Shown: positions 38,233 to 48,024 of the stretch, in pieces | How the letters are laid out: every line of letters begins with the position of its first letter | Numbering within the stretch: position 1 is the first letter of the stretch | DNA from: an uncultured Rhodobiaceae bacterium | Lineage (GTDB): Bacteria > Pseudomonadota > Alphaproteobacteria > RS24 | Length of the DNA stretch: 64,000 nucleotides | Reading direction: 5' to 3' | Assembly: GCA_937876775.1 (NCBI GenBank) | Contig: CALEFA010000070.1 | Location: 186,001 to 250,000, forward strand | Position numbers and translations under genes: made by a program | Notes under the pieces: model-generated | Databases searched by the model: none | What the model was told of the DNA's origin: nothing | The model's input: only the letters and a program-made list of their open reading frames with translations

Positions 38233-40443
38233 CTATGCGGTTTTGCCCGACATTAAATCAGGAAACCAATCCTGATTAATGCGCGTCAGCTCTGCAATAG
38301 ATATGGTGAGCGTGGCGTCAATTGTCAATTCGTCGCCACCGGTTTTACCAATTTCATTGACATTTACACCGGCCGCTTGCGCCGCAGTAGTGAAACCAGC
38401 CAACTGGTCAGCGCTGACTTGCACAATATAGCGTCCCTGATCTTCGCCAAACCAATAGGCCGAATCGCCCTGCTGTTGGCTGCTAACGCCAATGCCATGG
38501 CGCATCGCCATTTCGCTCAAAGCCACCAGCAAACCGCCGTCTGAGACGTCATGGGCGGCACTGACGGCTCCGGCGGCAATCGTGGCACGAACGAATTCGC
38601 CATGGGCGCGTTCGGCCTGCAAATCAACAGCAGGCGGGGCGACGATGGCCTCGTCTTGCAAGACATGGCGTTGGTAAAGCGAACAGCCAAGCGCGCCATG
38701 GCTGGCGCCAATCACAAACACATGCGCGTCAGCTTGGGTAAACCCACTGCCAATGGCGTTATTATAATCAGCAATCACGCCCACCCCACCAATCGCAGGG
38801 GTCGGTAGAATGCCAGTGCCATTGGTTTCATTGTAAAGCGACACATTGCCGGAAACGACTGGGAAATCGAGGGCCAGACAGGCTTGCCCCATGCCATCGA
38901 GACAGCCAACAAATTGCCCCATAATTTCGGGGCGCTCTGGATTGCCAAAATTTAAGCAATTGGTAATCGCCAAAGGTGTGGCGCCGGTCGCGGAAATATT
39001 TCGATAGGCTTCCGCCACCGCTTGTTTGCCGCCCTCAATCGGGTCGGCAAAACAATAGCGCGGCGTCACATCGGTGCTCATGGCTAAGGCTTTCTGCGTG
39101 CCATGCACGCGCACCAAAGCCGCGTCACCGCCGGGGCCAACCAAAGTATCGCCCATCACCATGCTGTCATATTGTTCCCAAATCCATCGCCGCGAGGCGA
39201 TTTCGCTATTGCCCATAAGGCTTTTCAGACTGTCAGCGATAGCCGGATGGGTGACGTTACTGGCGTCAAATTCCGGACGTTTGGGGGTCGCCACATGCGG
39301 CCGGTCATATTCGGGCGCGCCATCGGCTAAATGCGTGAGCGGCATATCAGCAATTTCTTCGCCCTGATGATGCACCACCATGCGATGGCCGTCGGTCAGT
39401 TCGCCGATGACGGCAAAATCAAGTCCCCAGCGGTGGAAAATTTTCTCCGCTTCGGCTTCGCGTCCCGGCTTCAGCACCATTAACATGCGCTCTTGGCTTT
39501 CCGACAGCAGCATTTCATAGCCGCTCATAGCGGTTTCGCGACATGGCACTTTATCTAGGTCGATGAAAATACCAACGCCGCCTTTATCAGCCATTTCAAC
39601 CGATGACGATGTCAAACCAGCGGCGCCCATGTCTTGGATGCCAATAATCGCATCTGAGGCCATTAGTTCCTGACAGGCTTCGAGCAGCAATTTTTCGGTG
39701 AATGGGTCACCGACTTGAACCGTTGGGCGTTTTTCTTGCGAGGCGTCATCAAACTCGGCGGACGCCATGGTTGCCCCATGGATACCGTCACGGCCAGTTT
39801 TGGCGCCGACATAAACAACCGGTGAGCCAATGCCTGTGGCGGCGGCATAGAATATTTTATCAGCCCGTGCTGTGCCGACGCACATGGCATTGACCAAAAT
39901 ATTGCCATTATAGCTGGCGTCGAAATTCACTTCGCCGCCGACGGTTGGCACGCCAATGCAATTGCCATAGCCGCCAATGCCTGACACCACACCGGCGACA
40001 AGGTGGCGGGTTTTCGGATGGCTTGGCTCGCCAAACCGCAGCGCGTTCAAATTGGCCACTGGCCGCGCGCCCATGGTGAACACGTCGCGCATAATGCCGC
40101 CAACGCCCGTTGCCGCGCCTTGATAAGGCTCAATAAAGGATGGGTGATTGTGACTTTCCATTTTGAAAATCGCCGTATCGCCATCGCCAATGTCAATCAC
40201 ACCGGCGTTTTCGCCCGGCCCTTGAATGACTTGCGGGCCTTCTGTCGGCAATTTTTTTAGCCATTTGCGCGATGACTTATAAGAACAATGTTCCGACCAC
40301 ATGACGGAAAATACGCCCAATTCGGTCATATTCGGTGTCCGCCCCAAATGACCGACAATCATTTTATACTCGTCATCGGTCAGTCCATGTTCGCGGGCAA
40401 TGTCCTCGGTCACATCCACCAGATTATTCAAACGCGTACTCAT
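38233..40443 (-). CDS. purL: Phosphoribosylformylglycinamidine synthase subunit PurL (small form)
   Basis: The 736-residue ATP-dependent subunit turns FGAR into FGAM with ammonia from PurQ. Its size is that of the small PurL that needs PurS. Landmarks are [39 protein letters not shown], and [12 protein letters not shown]. Its ATG overlaps the purQ stop by four bases (ATGA). The order purS-purQ-purL on one strand matches the three-subunit enzyme. Confidence 0.97.
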   Translation of the reverse strand: MSTRLNNLVDVTEDIAREHGLTDDEYKMIVGHLGRTPNMTELGVFSVMWSEHCSYKSSRKWLKKLPTEGPQVIQGPGENAGVIDIGDGDTAIFKMESHNHPSFIEPYQGAATGVGGIMRDVFTMGARPVANLNALRFGEPSHPKTRHLVAGVVSGIGGYGNCIGVPTVGGEVNFDASYNGNILVNAMCVGTARADKIFYAAATGIGSPVVYVGAKTGRDGIHGATMASAEFDDASQEKRPTVQVGDPFTEKLLLEACQELMASDAIIGIQDMGAAGLTSSSVEMADKGGVGIFIDLDKVPCRETAMSGYEMLLSESQERMLMVLKPGREAEAEKIFHRWGLDFAVIGELTDGHRMVVHHQGEEIADMPLTHLADGAPEYDRPHVATPKRPEFDASNVTHPAIADSLKSLMGNSEIASRRWIWEQYDSMVMGDTLVGPGGDAALVRVHGTQKALAMSTDVTPRYCFADPIEGGKQAVAEAYRNISATGATPLAITNCLNFGNPERPEIMGQFVGCLDGMGQACLALDFPVVSGNVSLYNETNGTGILPTPAIGGVGVIADYNNAIGSGFTQADAHVFVIGASHGALGCSLYQRHVLQDEAIVAPPAVDLQAERAHGEFVRATIAAGAVSAAHDVSDGGLLVALSEMAMRHGIGVSSQQQGDSAYWFGEDQGRYIVQVSADQLAGFTTAAQAAGVNVNEIGKTGGDELTIDATLTISIAELTRINQDWFPDLMSGKTA

Positions 40444-41108
40444 GCCAAACTCTCCACAATGCCGGTAAACAGGCGCTTACCGTCTTCGCCGCCCAAAGCC
40501 GCTTCGGCGCGGCGTTCTGGGTGTGGCATCATGCCAAGAATTTTGCCGCTTTTGTCGGTAATGCCGGCAATATCAAGCGATGCCCCATTTGGATTGTCGC
40601 CGGCGCCATAAGTAAAGGCGATTTGCTGGTGCTCTTGCAGGCTGGCCAGTGTCGACTCATCGGCAAAATAATTGCCCTCATTATGGGCAACCGGAATAAT
40701 AATTTCTTCATCCTGCTGGTACAGATGGGTAAAGGCGTTTTGCGCATTGCTCACTGTCAGTCGGGTATCGCGGCAGACAAAATTAAGCCCCGTGTTTTGC
40801 ATCAGCACGCCGGGCAATAAGCCGCATTCGGTCAAAATTTGGAAACCATTGCAAATGCCCAAAACCGCCGCCCCCTTATGCGCTTGGGCGACAACTTCAC
40901 GCATGATCGGGCTATTGGCGGCCATTGAGCCGCAGCGCAAATAATCGCCATAGGAAAACCCGCCGGGGAGAACAATCAAATCACAATCGGGCAGGGAGGC
41001 GTCGCCATGCCATGCCATTAGTGGCGGCGTGCCTGTCGCCGCTTCTAGACACACGGCGACATCACGGTCGCAATTCGAACCCGGAAAAACAATCACTGCA
41101 GCCTGCAT
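40440..41108 (-). CDS. purQ: Phosphoribosylformylglycinamidine synthase, glutaminase subunit PurQ
   Basis: The 222-residue class I glutaminase has the nucleophile Cys in [13 protein letters not shown], the opening [26 protein letters not shown] and the His-Glu pair in [11 protein letters not shown]. It feeds ammonia to PurL. ATG 41108 lies 4 bases after the purS stop; the longer frame from 41150 overlaps purS and is not family-like. Confidence 0.97.
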   Translation of the reverse strand: MQAAVIVFPGSNCDRDVAVCLEAATGTPPLMAWHGDASLPDCDLIVLPGGFSYGDYLRCGSMAANSPIMREVVAQAHKGAAVLGICNGFQILTECGLLPGVLMQNTGLNFVCRDTRLTVSNAQNAFTHLYQQDEEIIIPVAHNEGNYFADESTLASLQEHQQIAFTYGAGDNPNGASLDIAGITDKSGKILGMMPHPERRAEAALGGEDGKRLFTGIVESLA

Positions 41109-41112
41109 AGGC

Positions 41113-41361
41113 CTACTCCGACTTATCGAGCTGAATGTCGTAATTCTCAATCACTGTATTGGCGAGAAGCTGTTCGCACATAGCAGTGAGACTGGCTTCA
41201 GCTTTGGCCGCGTCGGTCTCGCTCAAATCAATTTCAATGAGCTTGCCCTGGCGCACGCTATTGACGCCAGAAAAGTTCAATTGCCCAAGCGCATTTTCAA
41301 TGGCTTTGCCTTGCGGGTCGAGGACCCCGGATTTCAGTGTGATATTTATTGTCGCTTTCAT
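41113..41361 (-). CDS. purS: Phosphoribosylformylglycinamidine synthase subunit PurS
   Basis: The 82-residue structural subunit bridges PurL and PurQ. It matches the family with LKSGVLDPQGKAIENALGQLNF and VRQGKLIEIDL. It starts 7 bases after purC. Confidence 0.95.
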   Translation of the reverse strand: MKATINITLKSGVLDPQGKAIENALGQLNFSGVNSVRQGKLIEIDLSETDAAKAEASLTAMCEQLLANTVIENYDIQLDKSE

Positions 41362-41368
41362 ATTTTCC

Positions 41369-42133
41369 TCAACTCACCAATACTGGCCCAGTTTTACCAT
41401 CAGTGTTCTTGCCGTTAAAAATTCCCAATCTGCGTGCCACTTCCTGATAAGCATCAACCAGCCCGCCCAAATCCTCGCGGAAACGATCTTTGTCGAGCTT
41501 TTCAAGACTTTTGGTGTCCCACAGGCGACAGCTGTCAGGGCTAATTTCATCTGCCAAAACCAGCCGATGATTTTCGCCATCCCACAGTCGGCCAAATTCC
41601 AATTTAAAATCGATCAGTCGAATGCCGACGCCATAAAACAGGCCGGTTAGGAAATCATTGATCCGCAGGGCGTGCGCCATCAGCTCATCGACTTCCGCCG
41701 GCGTTGCCCAATTGAAAACCGAAATATGGTCTTCTGTGACCAACGGGTCGCCGAGCGCATCATCTTTATAATAAAATTCCACCAGCGGGCGCGGCAGGGG
41801 TTCGCCACTGGTCAGGCCAAGGCGTTTGACCAGTGATCCAGCCGCAACATTGCGCACAACCACTTCCAGCGGCACAATTTCGACCTCGCGAATAAGCTGT
41901 TCACGCATGTTCAACGTACGAATAAAATGCGTTGGAATGCCGATTTCTTCTAAGCGGGTAAAAATATATTCGGAAATCCGATTGTTCAAAACCCCTTTGC
42001 CATCAATGACTTCGTGCTTTTGCGCATTGAAGGCGGTGGTGTCATCTTTGAAATATTGCACCAGCGTGCCGGGCTCGGGCCCCTCGAATAAAACCTTGGC
42101 CTTGCCTTCATAAATCTTACGACGCTTCGACAT
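41369..42133 (-). CDS. purC: SAICAR synthetase
   Basis: The 254-residue enzyme joins aspartate to CAIR. Features are YEGKAKVLF near the start, [36 protein letters not shown] and [24 protein letters not shown] precedes the ATG. It is followed by purS after 7 bases and preceded by purB with a 62-base gap that might hold a promoter. Confidence 0.97.
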   Translation of the reverse strand: MSKRRKIYEGKAKVLFEGPEPGTLVQYFKDDTTAFNAQKHEVIDGKGVLNNRISEYIFTRLEEIGIPTHFIRTLNMREQLIREVEIVPLEVVVRNVAAGSLVKRLGLTSGEPLPRPLVEFYYKDDALGDPLVTEDHISVFNWATPAEVDELMAHALRINDFLTGLFYGVGIRLIDFKLEFGRLWDGENHRLVLADEISPDSCRLWDTKSLEKLDKDRFREDLGGLVDAYQEVARRLGIFNGKNTDGKTGPVLVS

Positions 42134-42195
42134 TGTCTCTCTCCGGTGCTGCCGTTATCGGCATAGTTAAACTATGGCGTTGATTCTGCCAAATT

Positions 42196-43485
42196 TTAGC
42201 GATTAAACACGCGGTCAAAAATCGTATCCACATGTTTGAAGTGATAGCTCAAATCAAATAGAGCTTCCAAATCTGTGTCGCTCAACACAACGTCTTCATC
42301 GGCTTTCAGCAATTCTAGGAACTGGCCTTCGCCGCGCCATACGGGCATTGCATTACGCTGCACCAATCGATAGGCGTCCTCGCGGCTCACACCGGCTTGG
42401 GTCAACGCCAGTAAGACGCGCTGCGAATGCACCAGACCGCCCAATTTATCAAGATTGGCCTGCATGCGTTCGGGATAAATCAACAAATTATCAATCACAT
42501 TGGTCAAGCGCATCAGGGCAAAATCAAGGGTGATGGTGGCATCAGGGCCAATCATCCGTTCGACAGAAGAATGCGAAATATCGCGTTCGTGCCACAGCGC
42601 CACATTTTCCATAGCTGGCAGTGCCATGCCGCGCACCAGACGGGCGAGGCCGGTCAGGTTTTCGGTTAACACAGGGTTGCGTTTATGCGGCATGGCTGAA
42701 GAGCCTTTTTGGCCTTCTGAGAAATACTCTTCCGCTTCCAAAACTTCCGTGCGCTGCAAATGCCGCACTTCCGTCGCCAGCCGCTCAATCGAAGAGGCAA
42801 TAACGCCAAGCGTGGCGAAAAACATGGCATGACGGTCGCGCGGAATAACTTGCGTCGACACCGGCTCGGCCACCAAACCCATTTTATCGGCCACATGCAA
42901 TTCCACTGATGGGTCAATATTGGCAAAAGTCCCGACCGCGCCAGAGATTGCACAGGTGGCAATTTCTTCGCGCGCCGCCACCAACCGCGCCCGATTGCGG
43001 TCAAATTCAGCGTAGGCTTGCGCCAGTTTTAATCCAAAAGTTGTCGGTTCGGCATGGATACCGTGGCTGCGGCCAATGGTTGGGGTCATTTTATGTTCAA
43101 ACGCCCGTTTTTTGATTGCCGCCAGCAAGGCGTCCATATCGGCCAGCAAAATGTCAGCCGCGCGCACCAATTGAACATTAAAACACGTGTCCAAGACGTC
43201 AGATGAGGTCATGCCTTGATGCACAAACCGCGCTTCCGGGCCGACATGTTCCGAAAGACTGGTCAAAAAGGCGATAACGTCATGTTTGACTTCGCGTTCA
43301 ATTTCGTCAATCCGGTCGACATCAAAGCCGCCGCGTTCATGCACGGCTTTGGCGGCATCGGCGGGCACAATGCCAAGATCAACCATGGCATCCATTGCGT
43401 GGGTTTCAATTTCGAGCCAAATGGAAAACCGGCTTTCGGCTTCCCAAAGAGCAGTCATTTCAGGGCGGGCATAACGTGGAATCAT
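42196..43485 (-). CDS. purB: Adenylosuccinate lyase
   Basis: The 429-residue fumarase/aspartase-superfamily enzyme acts twice in purine synthesis (SAICAR to AICAR, adenylosuccinate to AMP). Signs are VHQGMTSSDVLDTC, GRSHGIHAEPTTFGLK and the signature loop GSSAMPHKRNP. AGAGGAGA lies before ATG 43485, which is chosen over 43515. It heads the leftward pur-bolA-grxD run. Confidence 0.97.
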   Translation of the reverse strand: MIPRYARPEMTALWEAESRFSIWLEIETHAMDAMVDLGIVPADAAKAVHERGGFDVDRIDEIEREVKHDVIAFLTSLSEHVGPEARFVHQGMTSSDVLDTCFNVQLVRAADILLADMDALLAAIKKRAFEHKMTPTIGRSHGIHAEPTTFGLKLAQAYAEFDRNRARLVAAREEIATCAISGAVGTFANIDPSVELHVADKMGLVAEPVSTQVIPRDRHAMFFATLGVIASSIERLATEVRHLQRTEVLEAEEYFSEGQKGSSAMPHKRNPVLTENLTGLARLVRGMALPAMENVALWHERDISHSSVERMIGPDATITLDFALMRLTNVIDNLLIYPERMQANLDKLGGLVHSQRVLLALTQAGVSREDAYRLVQRNAMPVWRGEGQFLELLKADEDVVLSDTDLEALFDLSYHFKHVDTIFDRVFNR

Positions 43486-43592
43486 CTGTGGTCTCCTCTG
43501 CCATGGCTTTACCATAATCGCCGTCCATAAGTAATGACTAAGCGGCGATTCTTTGCCCGTTTTACTTAATTTATGTGCTTAAAACGCGGTTT

Positions 43593-44303
43593 TTACAATA
43601 AACCGATGTTTTTGAAGCTCACTTCGGCGTGTCGCCCAATAATCAAATGGTCGTGCAGCACGATATTGAAGCTTTCGGCCAGAGTTTTTAGCTTTTGAGT
43701 CATCTCAATATCGGCCTGCGACGGCGACGGGTCGCCGCTGGGATGATTATGCACCAATATCAACGCCGAGGCGCTAGGCTCCAGCGATCGTTTCATCACT
43801 TCGCGCGGATAGACGGGCGTGTGATCGACCGTTCCGCTGCCCATTTCCTCATCGGCGATGATTTGGTTTTGCTTATCGAGAAAAATCACATGAAATTTTT
43901 CAATCTTCTTTTCCGCCATGCGGGCGCGGCAATAGCTCAACAGCGCATCCCAATTTTGCAAAATCGGCCGCAATTTGGTTTTCGACTGGCCAATACTCAG
44001 CGCCGCTGCCTCAATCACTTTAAAGTCAGTGATAACGCTGTCGCCGACACCCGAATAGGCGCGCAATTCTGATGGCACCGCCGATAAAACGGCCGACAAA
44101 TCGCCGAAGTCATGGATTAACTCATGCGCCAAATCCTTCACGTCGCGGCGCGGCAGAGAACGGAATAAAATCAGTTCCAGTGATTCATGCGGCTGCACGG
44201 CTTCTATCCCACCACTATTGAAACGCGCGCGGAGTCTCTCGCGGTGGCCGGTTCTAAAGCTTCTTAGCCTGTTGAAAGGGGTGCTTGTTGCTTTTTCTTT
44301 CAC
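43593..44303 (-). CDS. radC: RadC family JAB/MPN-domain protein
   Basis: The 236-residue protein has a helix-hairpin-helix-like N-terminus (AYSGVGDSVITDFK) and the JAMM metalloprotease motif HNHPSGDPSPSQAD with an upstream Glu region. Its biochemical role is unsettled; the old DNA-repair name is not well supported. It begins at a GTG with AAAGGA about 8 bases upstream and follows map by 18 bases. Confidence 0.92.
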   Translation of the reverse strand: MKEKATSTPFNRLRSFRTGHRERLRARFNSGGIEAVQPHESLELILFRSLPRRDVKDLAHELIHDFGDLSAVLSAVPSELRAYSGVGDSVITDFKVIEAAALSIGQSKTKLRPILQNWDALLSYCRARMAEKKIEKFHVIFLDKQNQIIADEEMGSGTVDHTPVYPREVMKRSLEPSASALILVHNHPSGDPSPSQADIEMTQKLKTLAESFNIVLHDHLIIGRHAEVSFKNIGLL

Positions 44304-44321
44304 CCTTATTTTCCTTTGGTC

Positions 44322-45146
44322 TTAAGTTTGTCGGTGTGGCGTTTCCTTGCCGTTGAGTGAGGCGGTAAAAATTTCATAGCCGGTCGCTGTCACCCCAATG
44401 GAGTGCTCGAATTGCGCCGATAAGGTGCGGTCGCGGGTCACTGCTGTCCATCCGTCGCCGAGAATTTTAACAGCTGGTTTGCCGAGGTTAAGCATTGGCT
44501 CAATGGTAAAAAACATGCCTTCGCGCAGGCTGAGGCCTTCACCGGAGCGGCCATAATGCAGAATATTCGGCGCATCATGAAAAATGCGGCCAAGCCCATG
44601 GCCACAAAAATCGCGGACAACGGAAGTGCGCTGGGCTTCGGCATAAGATTGAATGGCGGCGCCAATATCGCCCAATGTCGCGCCCGGTCGCACCACCTCA
44701 ATGCCTTGCATCATCGCATCATAGGTTACATCCATCAGCCGTTTGGCTTTCACCGAAACCTCACCAATGCCGTACATGCGGCTTGTGTCGCCATGGAACC
44801 CGCCATGGAAAAGCGTTACGTCGACATTCATAATATCGCCGTCGCGCAGTATTTTATCGATCGGAATACCGTGGCACACGACATGGTTAATCGAGGTGCA
44901 AATGGATTTACGAAAACCGCGATAATTCAGCGGTGCTGGTACGGCGCCAAGGTCAGCGATGATTTCCACCGCCTTATCGTCGAGAAATTGCGTGGTCACA
45001 CCGGCTTGCACGAAGTCAGACAAGGCATCCAGCGTTTCGGCGGCCATGCGACCAACGACACGCATGGCTTCAAAATCTTCCGCAGTATGCAGCTTGATTT
45101 GACCCGTGCTCTTCAATGGAGCTGAACTGGCAGCGATAAAATTCAT
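44322..45146 (-). CDS. map: Methionine aminopeptidase type I
   Basis: The 274-residue dimetal peptidase removes N-terminal Met. Ligands and context are clear: NHVVCHGIP, DIMNVDVTLFHGGFHGDTSRMY (two Asp), GHGLGRIFHDAPNI (His), MFFTIEPML (Glu) and TLSAQFEHSIGVT (Glu). It is the first gene of a map-radC pair. Confidence 0.96.
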   Translation of the reverse strand: MNFIAASSAPLKSTGQIKLHTAEDFEAMRVVGRMAAETLDALSDFVQAGVTTQFLDDKAVEIIADLGAVPAPLNYRGFRKSICTSINHVVCHGIPIDKILRDGDIMNVDVTLFHGGFHGDTSRMYGIGEVSVKAKRLMDVTYDAMMQGIEVVRPGATLGDIGAAIQSYAEAQRTSVVRDFCGHGLGRIFHDAPNILHYGRSGEGLSLREGMFFTIEPMLNLGKPAVKILGDGWTAVTRDRTLSAQFEHSIGVTATGYEIFTASLNGKETPHRQT

Positions 45147-45282
45147 AAACCTGTCTATAGCACGGGGCGGCTCAGGCGACCAAACTGAAATTGCCCAGAA
45201 CAGGGCGCCAACAGATAATGTTTGGGCTGGCGCATGTTTGACGTATATAAAGACGAAATCTTAATCTAATGAAAGGCAAGCC

Positions 45283-46062
45283 ATGTCCGCGCAGCCAAAA
45301 AGTGTAACCGCCGCCATGATCATCATTGGCAATGAGGTGTTGTCTGGCCGCACGCAAGATAAAAACTTGGCCTTTGTCGCGCAAATGCTCGGTGAAATTG
45401 GTGTCGATATGCAGGAAGCGCGGATTATTCCCGATGTGCTGGAAACAGTGGTGGCCAGTGTGAACGAGCTGCGCGCACGCCATGATTATGTTTTCACCTC
45501 CGGCGGTATTGGCCCGACTCATGACGATATTACCGCCGATTGTATTGCCGCTGCTTTCGAGGTGAAACTTGAAAAACACCCGTTGGCCATGCAGGCCTTG
45601 CAAGCCCATTATGATGCGCAAGAGGCCGATTTCAACGAAGCGCGCCAGCGCATGGCGCGTATTCCCGAGGGCGCCAGCTTGATTGAAAATCCGGTCAGCA
45701 CGGCGCCCGGGTTCAAAATCGACAATGTCTATGTCATGGCTGGTGTGCCAAAAATCATGCAAGCGATGATGGAAAATATTTTGCCAACCCTCAAAGGGGG
45801 CGAGACATTGTCATCCATCACCGTGACCTCCAGCATACCCGAAGGCAGTATTGCCTCTGAAATGGGTGCGCTACAACAGCAATATCCTGACGTCAATATT
45901 GGCCTATACCCGTTTTACAGTGCTCAAGGGGCGGGCGTGAGTGTGGTGGCGCGGGGACGCGATGTGGCGCAGTTGCAGGCCGTTGAAACGGCTATCAAGG
46001 CGCATTTGGCGACCATTGGCGCGCCCTTGGTCGACCGCCCCAAGGCAATTGCCAGCCAATAA
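45283..46062 (+). CDS. Molybdopterin-binding domain protein, CinA N-terminal type
   Basis: The 259-residue protein has the MoCF-biosynthesis fold: MIIIGNEVLSGRTQDKNL, then FTSGGIGPTHDDITAD and the late segment with VMAGVPKIM. It matches the N-terminal domain of CinA/MoaB-like proteins but lacks the C-terminal PncC deamidase domain, so nucleotide or pterin hydrolase activity is possible but unproved. It is divergent from map. Confidence 0.82.
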   Translation: MSAQPKSVTAAMIIIGNEVLSGRTQDKNLAFVAQMLGEIGVDMQEARIIPDVLETVVASVNELRARHDYVFTSGGIGPTHDDITADCIAAAFEVKLEKHPLAMQALQAHYDAQEADFNEARQRMARIPEGASLIENPVSTAPGFKIDNVYVMAGVPKIMQAMMENILPTLKGGETLSSITVTSSIPEGSIASEMGALQQQYPDVNIGLYPFYSAQGAGVSVVARGRDVAQLQAVETAIKAHLATIGAPLVDRPKAIASQ

Positions 46063-46150
46063 ACTGGCATAAAATAACCTTACAAAAAGTTTAGTTTTAC
46101 TTTGCCGAATATGCAGGCATTGTAAGCTTATTCAAACGGAGGGTTCTATT

Positions 46151-46396
46151 ATGAAAAAAATGATTTCTGCAATGGCTGTAGCTGCCATGTTCGCGCTGCC
46201 AACATCTGCTTTGGCTTTGGATTCAGGTTTTGACGCAATGGCAAAATCTGGTAGCCACCAATTCTATGTTTGGTGCACAGGTAAAGCTGACTACGCAGCA
46301 GCACAAAATGGCGACAATGCCAAAGCTGCTCAGTTGGCTCTTGCTTCTAAAGCTGGCGGTAACTGCTGGCCAGTATGGCAAGGCCTGAACGACTAG
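46151..46396 (+). CDS. Small secreted protein of unknown function
   Basis: The 81-residue product has a textbook signal peptide (MKKMISAMAVAAMFALPTSALA) and a mature part of about 58 residues with two Cys (WCTGKAD and GGNCWPVW) that could form a disulfide, and repeated Ala-rich helical segments. GGAGGG precedes the ATG by 7 bases and a terminator follows after 32 bases, so it is a self-contained small gene. No family is recognised. Codon use looks unlike that of neighbours: GCT and GCA dominate for Ala, a sign of high expression. Confidence 0.75.
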   Translation: MKKMISAMAVAAMFALPTSALALDSGFDAMAKSGSHQFYVWCTGKADYAAAQNGDNAKAAQLALASKAGGNCWPVWQGLND

Positions 46397-46428
46397 TCTT
46401 GAAAGACCGGTTGTTTAACCTAATTTAA

Positions 46429-46457
46429 AACGGTGGCCTTGTGCCGCCGTTTTTTTT
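46429..46457 (+). terminator. Intrinsic terminator after the small secreted protein gene
   Basis: AACGGTGGC pairs with GCCGCCGTT (one T-G pair) around CTTGT, followed by a T run. It ends 9 bases before the next ATG. Confidence 0.85.
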
Positions 46458-46466
46458 GGGGTTGTT

Positions 46467-47564
46467 ATGAAAATGTTCACAATTGGTGTGGTTATAGTAC
46501 TCATTGGCGCGGCGATGGTTTTGTCGTCTTGCGCCGGCCCAGGCGCCCCGCGTGGCGAGGGCGCACCGTACCATCATTTGACCAATGGATTTCGAAATCC
46601 ACCCGACAGCCCCAAACGCGACACCAGCCTGTCGACGCGTTTGTCGTTTTTTGGCTCTATTATCGGTCGCACCATAAGCGGCACCAAGCCAACCATGCCT
46701 GATCATCACACTGTGCCGCTAGAGCAGGCGCGCGCGCAACTTGCTGCGCTGGGCGATGGCGATAGTATCAGCTGGATTGGTCATGCTAGTTTTCTCGTGC
46801 GCCTTGATGGGGTAACGGTGCTCACCGATCCGGTTTTGACCAAGCGCGCCTCGCCGGTATCTTTTGCCGGCCCTGAGCGGATATTTGCTCCCGGTCTGGC
46901 TGTTGAGGATTTGCCGCCAATTGATGTGCTGGTAGTTAGCCATGCGCATTATGACCATCTCGACACAAACACTTTAGACCTGTTGCCCAACCGGCAGTCG
47001 ATTACCGCCATTGTGCCACTTGGCATGGGCAAATATTTCACCAGCCGGGGCTATGGCACGGTTCATGAGGTGGATTGGTATGATCAAATCACGCTGCCCA
47101 GTCGCAGCGGCAATTTTCGCCTGACCGCCTATCCAGCCGTCCATTGGTCGAATCGCTCACCATTTGATGTCAATCGTATCCTCTGGATGTCCTATGGATT
47201 TAGCGCCGGAGGCCGCTCGGTCTATCACACGGGCGACACGGAAGTGCATCCTTATCTGTTTGGTGAGATTGGCGCGCATATGCAAAAAAACCACGGTGGC
47301 TGTGACATTGGGTTGATGAGTACCGGCGCCTATAATCCGCGTCCGATGATGATGGGCGCTCATGCAGACCCGGAAGGTGCAGTAAAAATTGGCCGTGACA
47401 TTGGCTGTCAGCGCATGGTGCCAATGCATTGGGGCACTTTTGTGCTGGCCCTGGAGCCATTTGAGGAGCCACGTCAGAGATTTGTGGCGGCGGCTGGCAA
47501 TCAAGCTTTGGTGATGAAAATTGGCGAAAGCCTGAGTTTATCAGACGTGCCCTTGCAGCCATAA
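46467..47564 (+). CDS. MBL-fold hydrolase, NAPE-PLD-like, predicted lipoprotein
   Basis: The 365-residue protein begins with a lipoprotein signal (lipobox LSSC at about residues 19-22), so it should be anchored in the envelope. The catalytic part has SWIGHASFLVRLDGVTVLTDPV, the metal motif SHAHYDHLD, and later HTGDTEVH and PMHWGTF, the order of the NAPE-phospholipase-D/UlaG-like group of metallo-beta-lactamase enzymes. Phospholipid or lactone hydrolysis is possible; the substrate is unknown. The ATG lies just after the terminator of the preceding gene. Confidence 0.85.
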   Translation: MKMFTIGVVIVLIGAAMVLSSCAGPGAPRGEGAPYHHLTNGFRNPPDSPKRDTSLSTRLSFFGSIIGRTISGTKPTMPDHHTVPLEQARAQLAALGDGDSISWIGHASFLVRLDGVTVLTDPVLTKRASPVSFAGPERIFAPGLAVEDLPPIDVLVVSHAHYDHLDTNTLDLLPNRQSITAIVPLGMGKYFTSRGYGTVHEVDWYDQITLPSRSGNFRLTAYPAVHWSNRSPFDVNRILWMSYGFSAGGRSVYHTGDTEVHPYLFGEIGAHMQKNHGGCDIGLMSTGAYNPRPMMMGAHADPEGAVKIGRDIGCQRMVPMHWGTFVLALEPFEEPRQRFVAAAGNQALVMKIGESLSLSDVPLQP

Positions 47565-47581
47565 TAGAAGCTGAAATAGGC

Positions 47582-47609
47582 TTGGCGAGTTAGCAATCTA
47601 TGCTATACA
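47582..47609 (+). promoter_or_regulatory. Sigma-70-like promoter of tRNA-Leu
   Basis: TTGGCG and TATACA are 16 bases apart, and the -10 ends 24 bases before the mature tRNA. Confidence 0.5.
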
Positions 47610-47633
47610 AACCGCCAGTCTGACACTCATGAT

Positions 47634-47721
47634 GGCCTCGTGGTGGAATTGGTAGACACAGCAGACTTAAAATCTGCGGCCCGTAACGGGCGTGACGGTT
47701 CGAGTCCGTCCGAGGCCACCA
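47634..47721 (+). tRNA. tRNA-Leu (UAA anticodon)
   Basis: The acceptor stem GGCCTCG pairs with CGAGGCC, followed by A and an encoded CCA. The anticodon stem GCAGA/TCTGC encloses the loop CTTAAAA with anticodon TAA (47668-47670), a long variable arm (CGGCCCGTAACGGGCGT) fits a class II tRNA, and the T arm has GGTTCGAGTCC. It reads leucine UUA and, by wobble, UUG. Confidence 0.96.
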
Positions 47722-47745
47722 CCGTCGGCAAATGCCTCACATAAT

Positions 47746-47934
47746 TTATGCTTTAAAACGATAGCGCGTCGAGCAATAGGGGCAGATGATTTCGTTTTCT
47801 CCGCCCATGTCGAGATAAACATGCGGGTGATCATGCGGGGCGCTGGCGCCGGTGCATTCGAACTCGCGCACAGCGATGAATAGTTCGCTGTCTCCATTAT
47901 CATTGCTGAATTTTGGTATCGCTGCATCGGCCAT
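47746..47934 (-). CDS. Zinc-finger domain protein (zf-CHCC type)
   Basis: The 62-residue protein resembles the C-terminal domain of the complex-I subunit NDUFS6. The ligands are likely Cys in EFECTGA, His in HPHVYLDM and the pair ICPYCSTRYRF. Such small alphaproteobacterial proteins are often found near respiratory genes; none are adjacent. GAGAGAGTG lies upstream of ATG 47934, so that start is chosen over the GTG at 47943. Confidence 0.8.
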   Translation of the reverse strand: MADAAIPKFSNDNGDSELFIAVREFECTGASAPHDHPHVYLDMGGENEIICPYCSTRYRFKA

Positions 47935-48024
47935 ATGGGTCACTCTCTCGTAATTTGGGCACGCTTTTTGCGCACGCTGGGCGTGGGAATTTATATAGAC
48001 CCAGCCGCCTTGGGCTGCAAGGGC

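Noticed and set aside
45172-45762. 196-residue leftward frame antisense to the CinA-like gene
   Set aside because: The opposite strand has a clear molybdopterin-binding domain and start; this one has no family features.
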